From Gammaproteobacteria bacterium (GTDB lineage: Bacteria; Pseudomonadota; Gammaproteobacteria; Coxiellales; Coxiellaceae), in NCBI GenBank assembly GCA_021774015.1, contig JAJFJO010000041.1, positions 1-6,870 of the forward strand: a stretch of 6,870 nucleotides of DNA, read 5' to 3'. The translations under genes and the position numbers were made by a program. Position 1 is the first letter of the stretch, and each line of letters opens with the position of its first letter. This document shows positions 6,496 to 6,870 of this stretch, one piece after another. Under the pieces are notes generated by a model. It made no database searches and was not told the origin of the DNA. It worked only from the letters and a program-made list of their open reading frames with translations.

Positions 6496-6870
6496 TAATT
6501 ATAAAGACATTCATAGCTTTCCTGCTGAAAAACAGGGCAATATTGGGCATATTATTGCTTGGGCGATGTTTGATTGGGCGAACTCTGCATTTCCAACTAT
6601 TGTGACCACATTTGTATTTGCGACCTATTTCACTCAAAAAATTGCTGTGAATAAAATTGTTGGGACCTCGCAATGGGGTGATGCCATTGGTTTTGCTAGT
6701 TTAATTATCGCACTTCTTAGTCCTCTTTTAGGTGCTATTGCAGATTATGAGGGCCGACGAAAACCGTGGTTAGGCTTATTTACTATTTTTTGTATTATAA
6801 GTGCTACTTTGTTGTGGTTTGCAGAACCTTCTTCTAATTATGTATTGTTCACCTTAGGGTGTGTGATTGT
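6488..6870 (+). CDS. UMF1-family MFS permease (Atg22-like), 5' part
   Basis: The first 127 codons of a membrane permease run off the right edge. It begins MPSNYKDIHSFPAEKQGNIG, followed by the UMF1 hallmark AWAMFDWANSAFPTIVTTF in helix 1. A second helix (IGFASLIIALLSPLLGAIAD) leads into the MFS loop 2-3 signature GAIADYEGRRKPWL, and a third helix follows. The UMF1/Atg22 family belongs to the major facilitator superfamily; yeast Atg22 exports amino acids from the vacuole, while bacterial substrates are mostly unknown. The ATG at 6488 overlaps the stop of the upstream fusion gene by 8 bases, with GGAG 12 bases before it inside that gene, so translation is probably coupled. The tight link to an ACP-ligase-acyltransferase suggests a lipid-related substrate such as a lysophospholipid, by analogy with LplT beside Aas. 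Identity as UMF1 MFS is well supported; the substrate is inference. Confidence 0.88.
   Translation, partial: MPSNYKDIHSFPAEKQGNIGHIIAWAMFDWANSAFPTIVTTFVFATYFTQKIAVNKIVGTSQWGDAIGFASLIIALLSPLLGAIADYEGRRKPWLGLFTIFCIISATLLWFAEPSSNYVLFTLGCVI

Overview
The window looks like a piece of a gammaproteobacterial chromosome. The strongest taxonomic clue is a CsiV-family periplasmic protein, a family known mainly from Gammaproteobacteria. The DNA is moderately AT-rich, with many AAA/TTA/ATT codons, and the style of the first MFS transporter fits Legionellales (Legionella/Coxiella-like) or a nearby lineage. That placement is inference; no rRNA or marker gene is present to confirm it. I see no mobile element, tRNA, rRNA, CRISPR array or phage gene.

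Left half, minus strand (about 1-2770): an intact amidase-signature hydrolase (1349-2770) is followed, 54 bp downstream on the same strand, by a major facilitator transporter. The transporter is interrupted by an in-frame TAG at 563-565, at the start of its seventh membrane segment. The reading frame then stays open in the same phase to the left edge, so this is a recent nonsense mutation, a sequencing error, or a transporter split into two six-helix halves. The amidase keeps the full Lys/Ser/Ser triad.

Divergent intergenic region (2771-2967): this separates the minus-strand pair from a plus-strand operon. It holds a perfect TATAAT box facing right, a short imperfect inverted repeat, and two tiny overlapping open frames leading into the first plus-strand gene.

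Right half, plus strand (2968-6870, running off the edge): three tightly packed genes. First is a secreted CsiV-family peptidoglycan-binding protein. Then, 27 bp on, comes a 928-residue fusion of an acyl carrier protein domain, a fatty-acyl-AMP ligase, a membrane helix and a PlsC-type lysophospholipid acyltransferase. Last is a UMF1-family (Atg22-like) MFS permease whose start overlaps the fusion gene's stop by 8 bp.

The most interesting point is the fusion-plus-permease pair. In E. coli, Aas (acyltransferase plus acyl-ACP synthetase, with ACP as a bound cofactor) works with the MFS flippase LplT to take up and re-acylate lysophospholipids. Here the same set of activities appears with the domains in reversed order, the ACP built in, and a permease from a different MFS family. 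My inference is that this is an independently assembled lipid-recycling or lipid-modifying module, co-expressed with a cell-wall protein and so envelope-directed. Biochemistry and genome-neighbourhood comparison would be needed to support it.
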